A DNA stretch of 64,000 nt from Polyporus tsugae (Eukaryota; Basidiomycota; Agaricomycetes; Polyporales; Polyporaceae): the NCBI GenBank assembly GCA_024305745.1, contig JAHRBS010000010.1:3727501-3791500 (forward strand), given 5' to 3'. Under the pieces are notes generated by a model that made no database searches, was not told the DNA's origin, and saw nothing but the letters and a program-made list of their open reading frames with translations. The translations under genes and the position numbers were made by a program. Shown piece by piece: positions 43,637 through 54,150 of this stretch (positions within the stretch are counted from its first letter, which is position 1; each line of letters opens with the position of its first letter).

Positions 43637-45591
43637 ATGCCATCTCCGCCTGCTGTCCGGGTCATCGTCCGACTACCCTACAATCGCCCTGAAGACGCAC
43701 CAGCGGACCCTCCTCGAGTGCGTTTGTACATCAAATCAGCTGTTCCCAAACGTATATTGACATACTGACCTCACATATCGTCTTTGACTCTCCTCGCAAG
43801 TCTAGATAGAATGGAATGCTGACAAGGAGCATATCCTCTGGGAGGTCATCGCGAAGAGTCGGGCGATAGAGGGTGCGAACCCCGATTGTACGTAACCGCT
43901 CCATATGCACACCCAACACATTCGTATTCCAGTTCCCAAATCCAACTTCTGACGTGCCAGGATGACGGTGCAGGGAAGGGCCTCGCACAGCACCTCCAAG
44001 TCCCCCTGCCATACCTCATCTACCGAGCCCAAGTACGGTATGAGGAAGACCTGCGCGGCCTCCAGGGCCTGAACGGACTAGGCAATCTCGGACTCGGCAT
44101 CGGCACTGCGGTCTCTGCCTTCCCTTCCTCCCCCTCGCCCGGCCGCGCCAACGGGCCTATCCCAGGCGAGTACTTCCCGCACCTCGCGATCACAACGAAT
44201 CTGGACCCCACGCGCCCGCCACTCCCCCACCGCGAGTCTGCAAACGCAGACACGCAGCTCGGCTCGTCGTCCTCGCCACCGGGCAAGGAGATGGCGTCGA
44301 CGTCTGGCACGAGCACCGTTCGGCCGCACATCGCCGGCGGCGTGCGTGCGCGACTGAGCTCGCTCGGGCACGCCCACGGCCGGACTGTGACGCAGTTGCG
44401 AATACCCAACGGGGGTGAGCAGCACGTCCAGAGCCCGCTCAGTGCGCATGCGCATACAGGCGCGTCGCCTCTTTCGCGGCCGGCGAAGAAGGTCTCGTCG
44501 TCGTCAACAATCACGCTCCAGGGCCCGAAGAGGACACGGTCGCCGGCACTCCAGCCGCTCTCTCCTGCGTCGTCGCGCGAGGGATCGTCGTCGGACGGGG
44601 TGAATGGGGCGGAGGACACGAGTGACGAGGACGAAAGTGATGAAGAAGCACGGAAGGAGGAGGAAGCGGAGAAGCAGGAGGCGCTTGCGCGGAAGTTAAG
44701 GGATCTAGAGAGGCTAATGACCAAGGATGCGCTCGGGCTCGTCGCGGACCCTGCTGCTGCACGGGCGAACGGGCACGCGAGCGGGAAGCAGAGAGGGAGA
44801 GTACCGATATCTGGGACGAGCGCGTCGCTTTCATCGTTGAGCGTTGGGAGGGACTCACGAAATCAGAGCTTGTCCAGTGCGAGTGTCGACTCGCCGCAAG
44901 GGTCCATACCGTCGATCCCCTCACCCCAAGCGCAATCTCCACAATACGCATATGCATACCAGTATCCGGCCGCAAGTCCGAGCACGCACAGCGTCCACAG
45001 CCACCATCGACACCACAGCCAAGGCTACTCAAGCGTCCACCAGAACCCCGTGCGGTCCACGTCGCACTCACAGTCGCTCTCGTCGCACTCGCAGTCTCTG
45101 TCCCAGTCGCGTTCAAACTCGCACTCGGATCCGCAGTCGCCGACACGGGTGACGTCGCCGGTGCCTGTCGAGCGACATTTCGCGACCCCGGACAAGACGT
45201 CGTCGCCCCCTGCGCTCTCGCCAGGCAGCGCGCGGGGACAGACGGCGCATGCGCGTGCACTGCATGCTGGGCTGGTCGCAGGGACGCCGTCCGGGAGCGA
45301 GGCGTCGAGTTTTAGCGACTTGAGCGGTTAGTTGTTTTATACCTGTGCCGTGCGAGTAGTCGTTGACCAAAACTGTTTGCTGCTTTAGATGCGAGTCTGT
45401 CGCAGTCGGCGCTGGAGAGCGCGCTGATGTCGAACATGTCGAACATGTCGAACGTGCGGAGCGGCGGGTCGCGTAAGTGAGTACTTACATCGCGTTTAAA
45501 ATATCTACGGGCTTGGCGTCGCTGACTGCGCCCGTCCAGGTCGTCTTATGGGCGAAATCGTTTATCGAGTAAACGGTCGTCGCGCGGCTGA
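43637..45591 (+). CDS. ATG29: Autophagy-related protein 29 (Atg29)
   Basis: Five exons (43637-43717, 43806-43887, 43974-45326, 45389-45476, 45540-45591) give 551 residues. The N-terminal domain reads VRVIVRLPYNRP, then PRIEWNADKEHILWEVIA, and after exon 3 begins WKGLAQHLQVPLPYLIYRAQVRYEEDL, the conserved Atg29 domain (about residues 7-75). The rest is Ser/Pro-rich and disordered, with an acidic-then-basic coiled stretch (DEDESDEEARKEEE) near the middle. Atg29 acts with Atg17 and Atg31 as the scaffold that starts autophagosome formation at the vacuole. The last donor could be GTAAGT or the overlapping GTGAGT four bases on; the latter gives the Ser/Arg-rich tail ending RSSRG that I prefer. Confidence 0.85.
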
Positions 45592-46211
45592 GGTCCCCCA
45601 GGTCGCCAGCTCCCTGTTGTACCTCGATAGTTGCTTGTATACTGTACATTTGTTGGATGATTCATGACCTTGCTGATCTATGCTGCGAATCGGTTCTTGC
45701 GCTGTAAACTACGCGCCTCCATGCACAACACAAAGCGCGGCCATAGGTGGTGTAACAGCCTTGTTGCACACACTGAGCGCTCTTGGGTACCTACCCTCGC
45801 ACGTTCTCGTACATTCTGATGTTTGATCGCCCACGCAATCGTTCAATATGTACCGCGCATAGGCTGTGAAGGACGCGCAAGCATTCCATCCGTTGACAAA
45901 GCCGCTACGACAGGGAAGGGGACGCGTATAACGCGGTCCGGAGTACGCAAGCTTCATTCTCGGAAGCTTACCGCTACTATATAAGCTCGCGCATCCGCCC
46001 CTTCCTTCCCTTCTCGTCCCGGACTACGTGCAGCACACCCCACCGTCCCCCCTCTTCTCCGTTTCTGCTGCAGCCTGCTAAATCTACATAAACAGTCTCG
46101 AACACGCATCCGCACCGAACGTCCTGTTGTTTGTGCTACTCTTCGATCAGTGACGCCACAGCCAGCCCTTCCACCCGTAGTACAACCTGATCGTCGGTGT
46201 CTGGCCCCAAC
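45592..46211. other. Intergenic region between ATG29 and DDI1
   Basis: It holds the ATG29 3' end and the DDI1 promoter. A TATATAAG-like box (ctatataagctcg) near 45976-45988 followed by a pyrimidine-rich leader fits the DDI1 core promoter. No other gene is seen. Confidence 0.5.
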
Positions 46212-47946
46212 ATGGAGCTCACGTTCGTCACCGACCTCGGCGGGACGTTCACCGTCGAGATCGACCCAAATATGGAGCTCGAGAATGTCATGGCCCTCCT
46301 CGAGGCAGAGGTACGCTCTTCTCCCGCTCTCTCACTAGTCACTCCTTGCCCCCAACATGCGCTCATCCACGCGATCGTTGGAAGTCAGGGATCCCGGTCA
46401 GCGAACAAAGCCTCTCCTATGAGGGGCGCGACCTCAGCAATCCGAAGGAGACGATGGCCCAATGCGGGGTTGGGGAGAAGTCGGTGCTCTTGCTCCGAAG
46501 AAAGGTTCATGTCCCAGGCACGAGCAGGTGCGTTTTTTTTCGCTTGTTGTATTTGTATGGGGAATGGGATGCGAGAAGAGCTCGTTCGTCGGCTGTAGGG
46601 CTGTCGAACAGGATACGGAGATGATGCGGCTACAAATCCTCGGGGACCCTCAGCTCATGGCCCAGCTCCGGCAGGTGAGTTCTACATTCCTCTCCCCCCC
46701 CCCCCCCCCCCCCCTCCGCTCTCGGTCCACAAGCGATCGACGTACTCACACTATCTCTGCGCTATTGCTATACGAACGTGCAGACAGCCCCGGAGATCCT
46801 CGACGCCGCGCAAAACAACCCCGCCCGGTTCGCGGAGCTCATACGACAAACGCGCCAGCGACACATGGAGGCCCAAGTCGAGGCCGATCGCGAGCGTATG
46901 CTCCTCGAGGCAGACCCGTTCAGCTTGGATGCGCAGAGGAAGATCGAGGATGCGATCCAGCAGCAGGCCGTCCTCGATAACCTCGAACACGCGCTCGAGT
47001 ATTCCCCCGAGTTTTTCGGGCGGGTGACGATGCTTTAGTGAGTTATAATATATGGCTTATGTGCTGTATGCTATGTGTCGGTGTAGGTGCTGACGCGTGC
47101 GCGCACAGTATACCCGTGGAGGTCAACGGACATCCGGTCAAGGCGTTCGTGGATAGCGGCGCGCAATCGACTATCAGTGCGTCTCGCTCTCTCCGCCCTG
47201 CACCCAGCTCCCTCACCGGTTCGCCTTCGTCTTCTAGTGAGTCCAGAGACCGCGGAAGCATGCGGGTGAGCAATATGTCGTCCTGTTTCCCAAACCCGCG
47301 CGTATTCAACATTGTCCCCTCCTCCTCCGTCAGCATAATGCGCCTTCTCGACCGCCGCTTCTCCGGCATCGCGCAGGGCGTCGGCACGGCGCGCATCCTC
47401 GGGCGCGTCCACAGCGCACAGCTCAAGCTCGCAGACCTCCACCTCCCGTGCTCGTTCACGATCATGGAAGGGCGCGCGGTCGACCTCCTGTTCGGGCTCG
47501 ACATGCTCAAGGCGCACCAGGCGTGCATTGACCTCGAAAAGAACGTGCTCCGCATCCAGGGCCGCGAGGTGTCGTTCCTCGCCGAGCACGAGCTCCCAGA
47601 CAAGGCGCGGGACCCCGAGGCCCAGGCAGAGGCGGAGGCAGCCGCTGCCGCCAGTGCGTCCGGGTCTGGGGCGCCGTCGGGGTCCAGCGGACTCAGCTCG
47701 TTCCCTGGGGCGGGACACACGCTTGGGGCGGCACCTGCACCTGCACCAGTGGCTGCAGGGGCAGGTAGTAGGGGAGGACCGCTCGGGGCACAGGCAGCGG
47801 CGCCGCAGCAGCAGGCGCAGAGCAGGTACCCGGAGGACAAGGTCGGCATGTTGGTGGGCTTGGGCGCGACGAGGGAACATGCGATCGCGCTTCTGGACGC
47901 GGCGGGGGGCAATGTGGACGTCGCGGCGTCGCTGCTGTTCCAATAG
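46212..47946 (+). CDS. DDI1: DNA damage-inducible protein 1 (Ddi1), ubiquitin shuttle with retroviral-type protease
   Basis: Seven exons (46212-46310, 46385-46527, 46599-46674, 46784-47037, 47109-47176, 47238-47265, 47334-47946) give 426 residues. Residues 1-80 form the ubiquitin-like domain (LTFVTDLGGTFTVEI, then GIPVSEQSLSYEGRDL). A helical linker follows. The protease core has VNGHPVKAFVDSGAQST with the catalytic Asp near residue 206, then MRLLDRRFSGIAQGVG and LLFGLDMLKAHQACID. A Ser/Gly/Ala linker leads to a C-terminal UBA domain (VGMLVGLGATREHAIALL) at about 390-426. Ddi1 carries ubiquitylated proteins to the proteasome and cleaves heavily ubiquitylated ones. Exon 6 is only 28 nt. ATG 46212 starts the UBL directly. 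Confidence 0.92.
46694..46714 (+). repeat. Poly-C tract in DDI1 intron 3
   Basis: An unbroken run of 21 C residues lies 20 bases after the donor GTGAGT. Such a run is prone to slippage and to sequencing error. Confidence 0.9.
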
Positions 47947-49224
47947 AGGAGCTGGGCGTTCGAGAGCATCCAAAAATGGGGGGGGGGGGGGCGGGGGGGC
48001 ACGATCTGGGATGAACTTTTGGGAGCGATTGGGCATATATGGGCATGGACCTTAAGCTTCATGACGAAGAATTGCAATGTTGTAACATAGACAAGTGCTA
48101 GCACTAACAAAACACGCGATCAAATATGTGCAGTATGTGGATGAGCGGGTGGTGGGGCACTGATATCCGTCCGCGCGGCACTGTGCATAGAGGTGAAAGA
48201 CGTGATGCATGGCGAGATGAGTACCAGACTGTTTTGAGACGTTACTTCAACCTACCAGGCTGCCCCGCAGTTCATGATCAAACATTCGCCTCTCCAGTGA
48301 AGACCGAGTCTTGTAACTCCGTCGCAGACGAGATCCCGAATATGTTCTGCAAGTGGGTCCGATGAACATGCCACACTCGATGTTGTACAGTTCCCCGCCT
48401 TCTTCAAGGTCCCGGCGGCGTCCTGAATCTGTCCAAGGCTTAGACTACCTCTTGCACTAGGCATGCGACGAGATATGATTAGACCTAGCGCAATGACATG
48501 GACGGGGGACAAACCGACCTATGGGCCACGGGCGTGGTCGACCGCAACGTTGAAGACCGCATGTGTCTATGCTTACCTTGTCGTGCGTGCTCTTCGGTGC
48601 TCGCAGCGCGTGCAGGTCGTAGTCACGACGATGTTGCTGCGGTTAGAATTCAATGGCGGCTTGAGAGGACGTTGTTCGAACGTTGTCGAGTTCGGTGGAT
48701 CGGTACAGCGATATGCACCGCACAGACAACGGTTGTAGCCCTTTTGTTGTCCTTGGCGATGCCAGGGGCTCCGTGGAGCCTTCGAGTTGTGGTCGTTTCA
48801 AGTTGTCTTGCCACTGTCCAAGCATGGCAGTAGAATGCAGTGGGTCCGAAGTCGCAAGCGTATTGAATAAATATTGAGCCATTATTGGTCTTGTACACTA
48901 GAGAAGGCGCTGCAGTTCACAGAAGAGATAACTTGAATCATGCGGTGTGGTATAACGAGAGCTGTTGAGTAAGAGAATCACGGAAACCGGCGAGAGGTGT
49001 ATGCGAGTCAGAGGCTGGAGGGTCGCGGTGGAAGGCATCGTGCAGTGGGCGCCTCACTTCTCGTGCGCCCTTCACCAATGACCATCATCAACGCCATGCT
49101 GGAGCTGCTGCCTTGCCACGTCTCACAAGCTCCTGACAACCTGCGCGTCGACATGACTATGGCGGTGAAGACGATATGTGTCCTGGAAGTATCCGGCACA
49201 GGGCATGCAAGTTCCGCTTGGTAG
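47947..49224. other. Intergenic stretch with a G-run
   Basis: A G-rich run of about 20 bases lies near 47977-47998, just after the DDI1 stop. Short frames on both strands at 48126-49220 have no recognisable product; some may be diverged parts of the SPT3 duplication. Confidence 0.35.
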
Positions 49225-49625
49225 ACGATGTTCATCTTCGGGGGCGAAGTTCGGTTCGAGACTATCGTCGAGGGCATCCTCCGGGGTCGGCTTGTCGAGT
49301 TCGTGAGTCCACTCTTGTAGTCTCCTAGCTGACACTGGCTGAATGCGTTGTAGATCCTTCAAAGGCGGCGCGCGACACCCCCGCCAACACGTACCGAGTA
49401 TGCATCCAACCTCTTCCACGTCGTTAAGGTCAACCGTTTAGGACATGTCTGTCGCTGGAGGACATCTGGAATCGTGCGAGGAACTCTGGAGGCTGAGGGG
49501 GCGGAGGAAGTGTTGAGATCGAGCAGCTGGACGAAGGTGCGGGTGGTACGTGGCTCACCAATTCTCGTTACCGTGAACCTCATCACGACTTTTGCTTCGG
49601 ACGAAATAGACCATGACAGTGGTCT
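49225..49625 (+). pseudogene. SPT3 pseudogene 3 (N-terminal half)
   Basis: The plus strand reads TMFIFGGEVRFETIVEGILRG then RLVEF before a GTGAGT donor near 49303, a good match to the first SPT3 histone-fold exon (QMMYVFGE...VRGQLVEL in intact proteins). After an intron ending GTTGTAG come NLFHVVKVNRLG, WRTSGIVR and LITTFASDEIDHD, which correspond to locus 2 segments. The C-terminal half is not recognised before the next gene. It stands upstream of F-box/WD40 copy 3 in the same orientation, completing the third cassette. Confidence 0.65.
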
Positions 49626-50494
49626 CCGATATCCCCCACAAGGACGATGAGAGGGCCATAGACAACATTGCAACGGACGGGGCGCCCTTACAATCTCATC
49701 TCAACATATTCCCTCTCTGTCGTGCGGAATGTCGGAGATCGGTTAAGATTTATGCCAATGCAGGTAATCCATCTATGCAACACCCCTTCATTCATGCGCC
49801 GCTCACGCACCTGTCCATTCTCTCGCCCCACCCTCGACCCAGCAGGCGCAGGACGGCGACGGAGGTGGATCTGGTGCCATGCTTGCGGCGTGAAGCAGAT
49901 GGGGACTCATTGCCTCGTAATCTGTCGTGCTTGATGCCCGTGGGTTGACATACGAAGGCGGCGGTGGCAAGAGTGTGCATGGAGCGTCGGCGTGTCCTGC
50001 GGAGGTGGAGAAGGAGATTCCTTCGCCTGGCGTTGAGCGTCGAGGCGTTGAGACGGGTCGGTGTGTCATGGATCTTTTCTCTTCGGGTTACTTGTGGGTT
50101 GACCATCAGAATGAGAGAAATGCTTGCGAGGGTTTGTGTACGATCATCTGGAGATGCCTCGCAATGAGACGTGCGCTCGAAGAAACAAAGTACTTACACG
50201 AGCAACGAGGGATGAATTCCGACAGCCGCCTGTATGTTCATCATCAGGATACTTAATCTGAACCAGTGTGAAATGAGAATGCCTCTCGAGGTGTCCTCGC
50301 ATTGGATGCGGGCGGGCGACTCTCGCATATAACCTGGCTTGCACGTTGAACCTTATGTGCGGGCGGCTGAGAACAAAGGCGGCTAACGCGCATGTCTTCG
50401 GAAACCTAGGAACACCGTCCTTCGACCACATTTTCCCCCTCTGCCCCTTGTCGTCCCTGTTTCACTCCATCGCCCTCCCTCGAACTCGCCCGTC
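49626..50494. other. Spacer upstream of F-box/WD40 copy 3
   Basis: No gene is recognised. The equivalent place at loci 1 and 2 holds the C-terminal half of the SPT3 relic; here it is lost or diverged past recognition. The last 100 bases should be the promoter of the downstream gene. Confidence 0.35.
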
Positions 50495-52863
50495 ATGTCT
50501 CTTGCACTTCCCTGGGAGGTCATCGAGAGGGTCATCGAACACTCTGCAGATAGCATCGTCACGCTATACAGCTTCACTCTCACTTGTAGCGAACTTCGTC
50601 CCCGAAGCACCGTCCTTCTCCTCTGCCGTGTCGAGCCCAAGAATCGTGAACAGCTCTTCGCTGTATGTGCCGTCCTCCAGGCTAGACCTCACCTTCAGCC
50701 ATGTGTTCGATCGGTCTCGATACGGCCTTCCGAATTCTCTCCCCATCCCCTACTTCGCATACTCCCCAATCTCTCCGAAATCGAGTTTGCAGACTCTGAA
50801 TCAACGAAATACACGACCTTCCATCCGTGTGTCCTGACGTACTGTCGTCAGTTTGGGGAGCACATTCAGACCCTATCCCTCCGGGATATAACGTTCTCTT
50901 CCCTCTACGCATTCTCAGGAATCCTTCTCTCATTTCCAAGGATCCGGTCTCTTTCCTGCGCCAGGCTTCATGTCAAGAAGGATGGTGTGCTACATCAGGA
51001 ACTCATTCAACGACGCCTGTCTGCACGGCTCGGTCTGAAGACATTGACGGCGAGTATATGTCTCTGAAGTATCGTTAACTGAACCTTTGGACGCTAAACA
51101 TTCCCAATCATTAGGTTCGCATATACGTAGACGAGAGAGTGCTTGTCTTGCTTCGAGAAGTAGCCAAGCACACGCTTGCGAAGCTGGATACCGTGGACAG
51201 CCATCATAACTTGAAACCCCGTTCGTATGACGCCGGTTTCTAAAGTTATCCTCGCACGCTGATCCCATCCATCCTGCCTACTACTTATAGTCGCAAAATT
51301 GCTGCTGAAATCACTGCCATCGGAGTGGGTTCACTTGAGCTCCTTCACGTGGCAAGTGGTTCCCAATTCCGTCCATGGCAGTCCTATCTTGGAGTTGAAC
51401 ATCATGCATTTCATCTCTCTCTTCAACAAATCCCGCCCCCCAAAGCTACAAGAAGTCACTGTGGACATCCGCTTCTGTTCATTTCGAGACCTTGTCGTTA
51501 TTAGCTTGCTACCACCGGCTTCTTCGGAGGTACTTGCCGAATTGGAGACGACCCTCCTCACTTTCCCCCAACCGACTGTTTTATTTTCTCCCATGATGCC
51601 TCTCAACGTCCGCAGGCATCATTCGTGGAGGGAGGGGCTCATAAAATTCTTTCCAACATTGGCGGGACGCCATGCGCTGATAATCAACGCCGAATCATGT
51701 AAATCATACTACTCCTCCACTGGTGCTAGAGCCTAAGCGTCTTAACGCTGATATACTGTTCAGCAGGGAAATCGGGGCACAACGGTGCAATATGGACCAC
51801 AATTGTCATACCCGCAGACAGTAGATGGGCCGTGACTGGGTCGGAAGACGGTACCATCATTATCTGGGATACAGAACGCGGATGCATCACGCAGGAATGG
51901 TCCGCTTACCCGGGCTCCGGAGTGCGGTCTCTCTCGCTTTCCCCCGATAGTCGATATATCCTGTCGGCTGGCGGCTTTGGGAAGTGCGTCGTCTGGGACC
52001 TCCATCGAGATCCACGCGGTGCCCTATCACTCACAGACTGTGAAGATGGGCGGCCCGACATGGAACTTGAAGCACTTGGTTTCCCTTGTGCGTGGTCTGC
52101 CGAGGGGAGTTGGATAGCATCGGGATTGCACGATGGCACCGTCCATCTCTGGGATGCCCATACCTTCCAGCGGCTGCATCCCCATGAAACCTTTAAGGGC
52201 GAGCTGCTGGCTTCCTCTCCTGATGCACACTGGATTATTACCAGCGACAGTTTGGACCCCAAGTCGGTGGCCCGGGCTCACTGCCATGTGTGGAACATCG
52301 AATCAGGCAAGTGGCACAAGAAACTTCGGGGACACGCTGCTGCGTTCGACTCCGGGAGCACGCGCATCGCTACTGGGTCTGACGATGGCATGATTCATAT
52401 CTGGGATGTCGAAACTGGAGAAGAGCTCCTCATTCTGCAAGACCAGGAGGCAGGGGCTATACGCTCTATAGCATATTCACCAGACAGGAAACTGGTGCTG
52501 TCAAGCTCGTTGACAAGCAGGTCACCCAAGGGTCGCTACGGAGGAGTGAAAATCTGGGACGCGTCTACCGGGGCCTTGCTCGCATGTTTGGCCGAGAACT
52601 CGGACTACTTCCGAGCCATTCCGTACCCTGCATGCTTTTCACCATGTGGGCGATATGTCGCATCCGCATCTAAGTCTGAGAAGGACAGGGAGGTCTGTTT
52701 GTGGAGGACTAGTGACTGGTCGTGCGTCGCGAAGGCCTCTGGGGGCATACATCGCGCGGAAGTGACTCGGGTCGCGATCTCCCCTGACGGGAGGGTGCTG
52801 TGCTGCGGAGCCGAGGATGGGACGGTGTTCTTTCGTCGTATGTGTGATCTCGTTCCTGCCTGA
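50495..52863 (+). CDS. F-box-like/WD40 fusion protein, copy 3
   Basis: Four exons (50495-51049, 51115-51220, 51291-51698, 51767-52863) give 721 residues; intron phases 0, 1, 1 match copies 1 and 2. The first intron has a GC donor (GCGAGT) where the other copies have GTGAGT; reading past it gives a stop at 51065. The N-terminus reads LPWEVIERVIEHS and FTLTCSELRPRS. The middle has EVTVDIRFCSFRDLV and the C-terminal half eight WD40 blades (GTIIIWD, GKCVVWD, GTVHLWD, GMIHIWD, GGVKIWD, EVCLWR, GTVFFR). It lies in the opposite orientation to the other copies. The likely role is substrate binding in an SCF ubiquitin ligase, inferred from the domain pair. Confidence 0.82.
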
Positions 52864-54150
52864 CAGCACTCGTAGGATAGAGGTACATGATAGTTCCCAT
52901 CTCACAATGACTCTGCTTCCCGTGTTCCAATTTGTCATGTGTAACAGGGGTCATGCAAGTGGATACGAAATTCTGTACAGTGCATACGACTTGTCACCGG
53001 GCTGGAATGTATGATACATGTACGACGCCAGTATATATTACTTGGATCCATAACGATGGAGCAAGCTATCTCGAGGATTTTCGGAGAGCGCTCCATCATC
53101 GCCCCAGCCTCCGCTGTCGAAGTAGGCCGCTACCGTGACTCCTGCGCTCATGGGACCCGCGGAACGATAATCCTTCGCCGAAAAAAACAACACGCGGTCT
53201 TTACTAGCTTCTTCGGCCGGCTCTCTGGGACGCACCTCGTTCTGGTGAAGTTGTCAACTATGAGCCGCACGCCTTCCCATGTTAACGTTGAGGCGTTGAC
53301 ATTAGCCGCGTACACGCCCAGCGCGCTCGTGTGGAGGGCCTTCGATCGTGCGTAGCGCCGGACGGTGACTACTGACCTTCCGGAGGCGGATCGAGTCGTG
53401 TTTGGGTGACAGCGCGAGCGGTGAGATCGAGACGACGTATGGGCGACAGGCATGATATCCTCGCCCGCGGCTTGCGTGTGACGGTTGGATTCGTATTCGT
53501 ATGTCGGTGAAGAGACGATGGGCTTTGTACATGTCGGCGAAGGGGCACAGGGCTCCGTGTAAGGAAGCGCTGTTCCGCATGAAGATTTGTCTGACGAAGA
53601 CACACCTATCTCGCAGACGCGCGGCCGACGGGGTCCTTCCATGACCATCCGATGGAGGACGGCTAACACGAAGCGGAGAGATGGGGGCCATGGGAGTCCG
53701 CTGCGCCATACGTCCGGAGAAGACCACTTGGGAACGGTTCTCCCGTGCGTTCTCGTGGAATACAAGGTGCCTGAGCGATGATGTAATGTCAGCGTTCAGT
53801 CCGTAAACCCTTGAAAAGAACACACTGATATTTGAACGACCACGGCAACGGGCACGTTGGGCCGCTGGCGTCCACCCTGGCAGTCCGCCGAGCGTGGCCG
53901 AACATTGCGCCGCCTTAGAGTCGAGTTCATCTGTCACATATAGGATAGAAGAAGAATAAGGATATGGCCACTGGGCGAGTCGGCCACGTTCGGACCCGTG
54001 AAAGGAGCTGGGCACTTGGTTGAAGGAGCCAGGCTGAACTTTTCCGAGCAGTCAGTGAGAAGCGCCAAGACGGAGTCGCCACGTGGACATTCTACCAAAC
54101 GCCTGCCTGCAAGCGCCGCCCCTGTCCGCTTTAGGCAATCACGAGCACCA
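52864..54150. other. Region downstream of copy 3, with the second copy of a duplicated segment
   Basis: No gene is firmly recognised. A minus-strand frame at 53765-53148 (205 residues) covers the duplicated segment and has no known domain. Other frames are short. Confidence 0.35.
53370..53480 (-). repeat. Duplicated segment downstream of F-box/WD40 copy 3
   Basis: On the minus strand this reads catacgtcgtctcgatctca and cgctgtcacccaaacacgac, matching 39240-39365. It extends the duplicated block shared by loci 2 and 3 past the gene end. Confidence 0.75.

Noticed and set aside
44020..45370. Minus-strand frames opposite ATG29
   Set aside because: They are low-complexity Ser/Arg-rich shadows of the disordered Atg29 tail.
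47043..48110. Two overlapping minus-strand frames of over 300 residues opposite DDI1
   Set aside because: They cross all DDI1 introns and exons in antisense; DDI1 splices cleanly with known domains in order.
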